Assembly (NCBI GenBank): GCA_000934455.1
Contig: KN889612.1
Span: forward strand, 20,882 to 52,286
DNA: 31,405 bases
Direction: 5' to 3'
DNA from: Apostichopus parvimensis
Lineage: Eukaryota; Echinodermata; Holothuroidea; Aspidochirotida; Stichopodidae
Position 1 is the stretch's first letter; each line of letters opens with the position of its first letter. Below, piece after piece: positions 30,301-31,405 of this stretch. The position numbers were made by a program, and so were the translations under genes. Below the pieces are notes generated by a model, which worked only from the letters and a program-made list of their open reading frames with translations, did not search any database and was not told the DNA's origin.

Positions 30301-31220
30301 CCAGAGATTGGTCCATTTTTGGAATGGTTGACAGTTACAAAGGCAGTATGGGACCCTTTGGACCCGATGGTCCAACTCAGTTCTGCCAAACCCTCGGCTA
30401 ATTGGCCTACTAACTTAGCAGAAGCTGAGCTAGCTTGACCTACAGCATAAAAAGAAGAAATTGAGAAAATATTTATTTTCAGACTACCATAGGTGACAAA
30501 ATTTCTTACATATGTGGTTGTAATTTTTTCTTAATCATCAGCAAGCATAAAGGAGACATGTTGCCATAACAACAGACTATTTATACGTTATGTATATTAT
30601 CATGAAACATGTGGTAAAAATTCAAATGCCAAAATTTGCCAGGGAAAATGCTGAAGAAGTATCCTTTCCAACATCTAAAGATAAGCAAGAAAAAGTTTTA
30701 TTCATGTTCATATGGGCTTATGTTAAAGAATTGAAGAAGACAATAATTTGTTTTGAAGAAAATGGAAGACATAATATGACATGAAGATTGAGATCTTAGT
30801 ATGCAATGGCATACAATGCATGATATTAAATATTGCATAACATGTGAGAATTGAACTTTGACATACCACAATTAATTGACTTCAAGTGACTTTTGACTTA
30901 ACCTTTGACCTCACAATACAAATGGCTGCCTCAAAGGTTTGCGATGAATCCTCATTTTCAAGTCCTTTTTTAAAACATGCGAATAAAACCATTGGAGAAG
31001 TTTTACAAACTAAAGTGCCTAAAGTTGGATTGGAAAGCTATATTACCCTGCAGCGCCCTCTTGTAAACACCTTGCGCAATTGCGGCCAAGCGGAAGAAAC
31101 TGAAGGAGATATAGAAATCAAGGTTGTCCACCGGAGGGAGCCCTCTCTTTTCAAAGTAAGACTGAATGAAGCCTTCCATTGTAGGAATTCCAAGCTCGGT
31201 AACATCGACATTATGAAAGC
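24083..31220 (-). CDS. ACAD11: ACAD11/ACAD10-like acyl-CoA dehydrogenase with APH kinase domain (5' end outside the window)
   Basis: This is an FAD-dependent acyl-CoA dehydrogenase fused to an aminoglycoside-phosphotransferase-like domain. Human ACAD10 and ACAD11 have this architecture and act in fatty-acid (including 4-hydroxy-acid) breakdown. Nine exons (minus) are seen: 31220-31047, 30439-30230, 29757-29591, 28729-28589, 27680-27543, 26952-26614, 25969-25886, 25559-25416 and 24319-24083. All are GT-AG with consistent phase, about 544 aa. The first gives the end of the kinase domain ([20 protein letters not shown]). The rest form a full dehydrogenase: [75 protein letters not shown] and [10 protein letters not shown]. 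The C-terminus [10 protein letters not shown] resembles ACAD11 (LTAK) more than ACAD10. Most of the kinase domain, and any HAD domain that would mark ACAD10, lie beyond 31405. The frame is open throughout. Confidence 0.88.
24320..24420. repeat. AT low-complexity tract
   Basis: AATATTTATAATAATTTATA-type sequence immediately upstream (minus sense) of the last ACAD exon acceptor. Confidence 0.85.
24690..24975 (+). mobile_element. Repeat end with CT-rich lead and hammerhead-like motif
   Basis: A long pyrimidine-rich stretch (about 24690-24860) leads into GCCTTTGAAGAAGATCC, GGCTA, GGATCGAAACGTCAGGC (24919-24957). The parts resemble a type I hammerhead: outer GCCT/AGGC, a core like CUGANGA (here TTGAAGA), a perfect GATCC/GGATC stem, then GAAA and GUC. 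The first core C is T and there is an extra A, so self-cleavage is doubtful. Penelope-like and related retroelements are known to carry hammerhead motifs. The end GGCCAACTTACTTTTACACA recurs in the palindrome at 17757. It lies in the last ACAD intron. Confidence 0.4.
25416..25559 (-). CDS. ACAD11: ACAD11-like exon (alpha-helical C-terminal domain)
   Basis: The exon has 48 codons at phase 0. [20 protein letters not shown] and [20 protein letters not shown] are the conserved R.AFGK and E..R helices of acyl-CoA dehydrogenases, where the FAD of the partner subunit is contacted. Confidence 0.92.
25886..25969 (-). CDS. ACAD11: ACAD11-like exon ([16 protein letters not shown])
   Basis: The exon has 28 codons. 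[20 protein letters not shown] is the ACAD10/11 signature helix after the beta domain. The acceptor is ATCACAG and the donor AACGG|GTAAAG. Confidence 0.92.
25970..26613. other. ACAD intron, nothing recognised
   Basis: AT-rich. A short duplication of AATATGTATTTAATGAA occurs near 26387-26430. Confidence 0.5.
26614..26952 (-). CDS. ACAD11: ACAD11-like exon (beta-barrel domain)
   Basis: The exon has 113 codons. [77 protein letters not shown], then [12 protein letters not shown]. The WWTSGA segment contacts the FAD isoalloxazine. The exon matches human ACAD10/11 almost end to end. Confidence 0.95.
26953..27542. other. ACAD intron, nothing recognised
   Basis: Non-coding and AT-rich, with no repeat recognised. 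Confidence 0.5.
27543..27680 (-). CDS. ACAD11: ACAD11-like exon ([16 protein letters not shown])
   Basis: The exon has 46 codons. [20 protein letters not shown] is the ACAD10/11-specific motif. CFGMTEPE begins the flavin-binding FxMTEP segment. The donor GAG|GTGGGT is slightly unusual. Confidence 0.94.
27817..28185 (-). mobile_element. TTAA-flanked MITE, family A, copy 3 (inverted)
   Basis: This is the inverted orientation relative to copies 1 and 2, with both terminal repeats present (TTAAAGGCATTGAGGCCTCG at left; CGCGAGTCTTCACACCCTTT then AA at right). It sits in an ACAD intron between two exons and appears harmless to the reading frame. Confidence 0.8.
28589..28729 (-). CDS. ACAD11: ACAD11-like exon (N-terminal helical domain)
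   Basis: The exon has 47 codons. [20 protein letters not shown], then [17 protein letters not shown] and YAPE, closely follow human [13 protein letters not shown] and AGLTNVEYAHLCELMG. Confidence 0.94.
28730..29590. other. ACAD intron, nothing recognised
   Basis: About 860 bp of non-coding AT-rich sequence with no repeat or RNA gene visible. Confidence 0.5.
29591..29757 (-). CDS. ACAD11: ACAD11-like exon (start of the dehydrogenase part)
   Basis: The exon enters at phase 1. [39 protein letters not shown] and IFEQIK match the human [24 protein letters not shown] region that opens the acyl-CoA dehydrogenase domain. The donor is AAG|GTCAGT. Confidence 0.9.
29861..30062. repeat. Tandem duplication of about 100 bp with G-runs
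   Basis: Two copies (about 29861-29956 and 29960-30062) share AACTG, CCAGGTTCAT.TCATGTT, a CATCGTATC/TTATTGTATC phrase, then a run of G (GGGGGGGG and GGGGGGAGGGGGG), then ATT.GAA. They lie in an ACAD intron. Confidence 0.75.
30230..30439 (-). CDS. ACAD11: ACAD11-like exon (linker after the kinase domain)
   Basis: The exon has 70 codons' worth, phase 1 to phase 1. [20 protein letters not shown] matches human GQASS...; the rest ([20 protein letters not shown] and beyond) is a Ser/Thr-rich linker poorly conserved between species. Human ACAD10 also has a Ser-rich RSYSS stretch here. Confidence 0.85.
30440..31046. other. ACAD intron, nothing recognised
   Basis: AT-rich. Direct-repeat-like TTGACTT/TTTGACC words occur near 30870-30915. 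The open frames at 30590-30784 and 30886-31224 (plus) are chance or antisense. Confidence 0.5.
31047..31220 (-). CDS. ACAD11: ACAD11-like exon (end of APH kinase-like domain)
   Basis: The exon is bounded by TTGTCAG and CAGG|GTAATA, phase 1 to phase 1. [20 protein letters not shown], then [20 protein letters not shown] and [17 protein letters not shown]. This is the C-terminal helical part of the APH/choline-kinase fold of ACAD10/11. Confidence 0.92.
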
Positions 31221-31405
31221 CTGACAAGACACATAATAATAACAAGAGCATCAATGACGCAGTATCTCAATACTGGAAGTTCTAATTTCGATTCCTAGTT
31301 TCATATCTTTGCTCTGTCTCTACAATTATCAATATCAATCATGGTACAACAAATACAGAACTTGCATTTACGCTACTTTGCCACGAAAAGTCTCTGCAGG
31401 TTACA
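31221..31405. other. ACAD intron cut by the window edge
   Basis: Non-coding. The remaining 5' exons of the ACAD gene lie beyond the window. Confidence 0.7.

Noticed and set aside
31003-31254. Start codon suggested within [13 protein letters not shown] as a signal peptide
   Set aside because: The Leu-rich part is intron sequence before the acceptor at 31221; the exon enters mid-codon and continues an upstream kinase domain.

Overview
This is an AT-rich, intron-rich animal nuclear segment. Three multi-exon genes can be assembled from it by splice sites, codon phase and recognisable protein motifs. The gene content (SKA2, PRR11 and an ACAD10/ACAD11-type gene), the dense TTAA-flanked miniature elements and the LINE and SINE fragments suggest an invertebrate deuterostome, perhaps an echinoderm. 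The species assignment is an inference with modest confidence.

Layout. Positions 1-4175 hold no gene I can support, but do hold two miniature DNA transposons. A minus-strand gene with eight coding exons (9375 down to 4176, about 290 aa) starts as a clear SKA2 (kinetochore SKA complex). Instead of stopping where vertebrate SKA2 does, it continues through a Ser/Pro/Glu-rich linker into three exons that align with the C-terminal winged-helix microtubule-binding domain of SKA1. About 3.5 kb away in the opposite direction lies PRR11 (coding 12891-18224, plus strand, about 394 aa plus a possible extra exon). Both genes appear to have a spliced 5' UTR. Between them, near 10480-10570, lies a compact cluster of ETS, CRE and inverted CCAAT motifs, which is the natural candidate for a shared bidirectional promoter. 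Human SKA2 and PRR11 are also a head-to-head pair, so the arrangement appears ancient.

Positions 18.3-24.0 kb are intergenic and contain a further transposon copy, a fold-back repeat and a perfect 84-bp palindrome. From 24083 to the right edge lies the 3' three-quarters of an ACAD11/ACAD10-like gene on the minus strand: nine exons covering the end of an aminoglycoside-phosphotransferase-like kinase domain and a complete acyl-CoA dehydrogenase domain. Its 5' part lies beyond the window.

The introns carry a 10-unit minisatellite, a hAT MITE with an 8-bp target duplication, a LINE 3' end, a tRNA-derived SINE, a degenerate hammerhead-like repeat end, and a 50-N gap flanked by two diverged copies of a PRR11 exon.

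SKA2 and PRR11 are linked by mitosis and cell-cycle biology. The ACAD gene is metabolic and has no evident functional tie to them. The best candidate for something undescribed is the SKA2 gene with a SKA1-type microtubule-binding domain. It includes an intron whose retention would give a short, vertebrate-like SKA2 lacking that domain.
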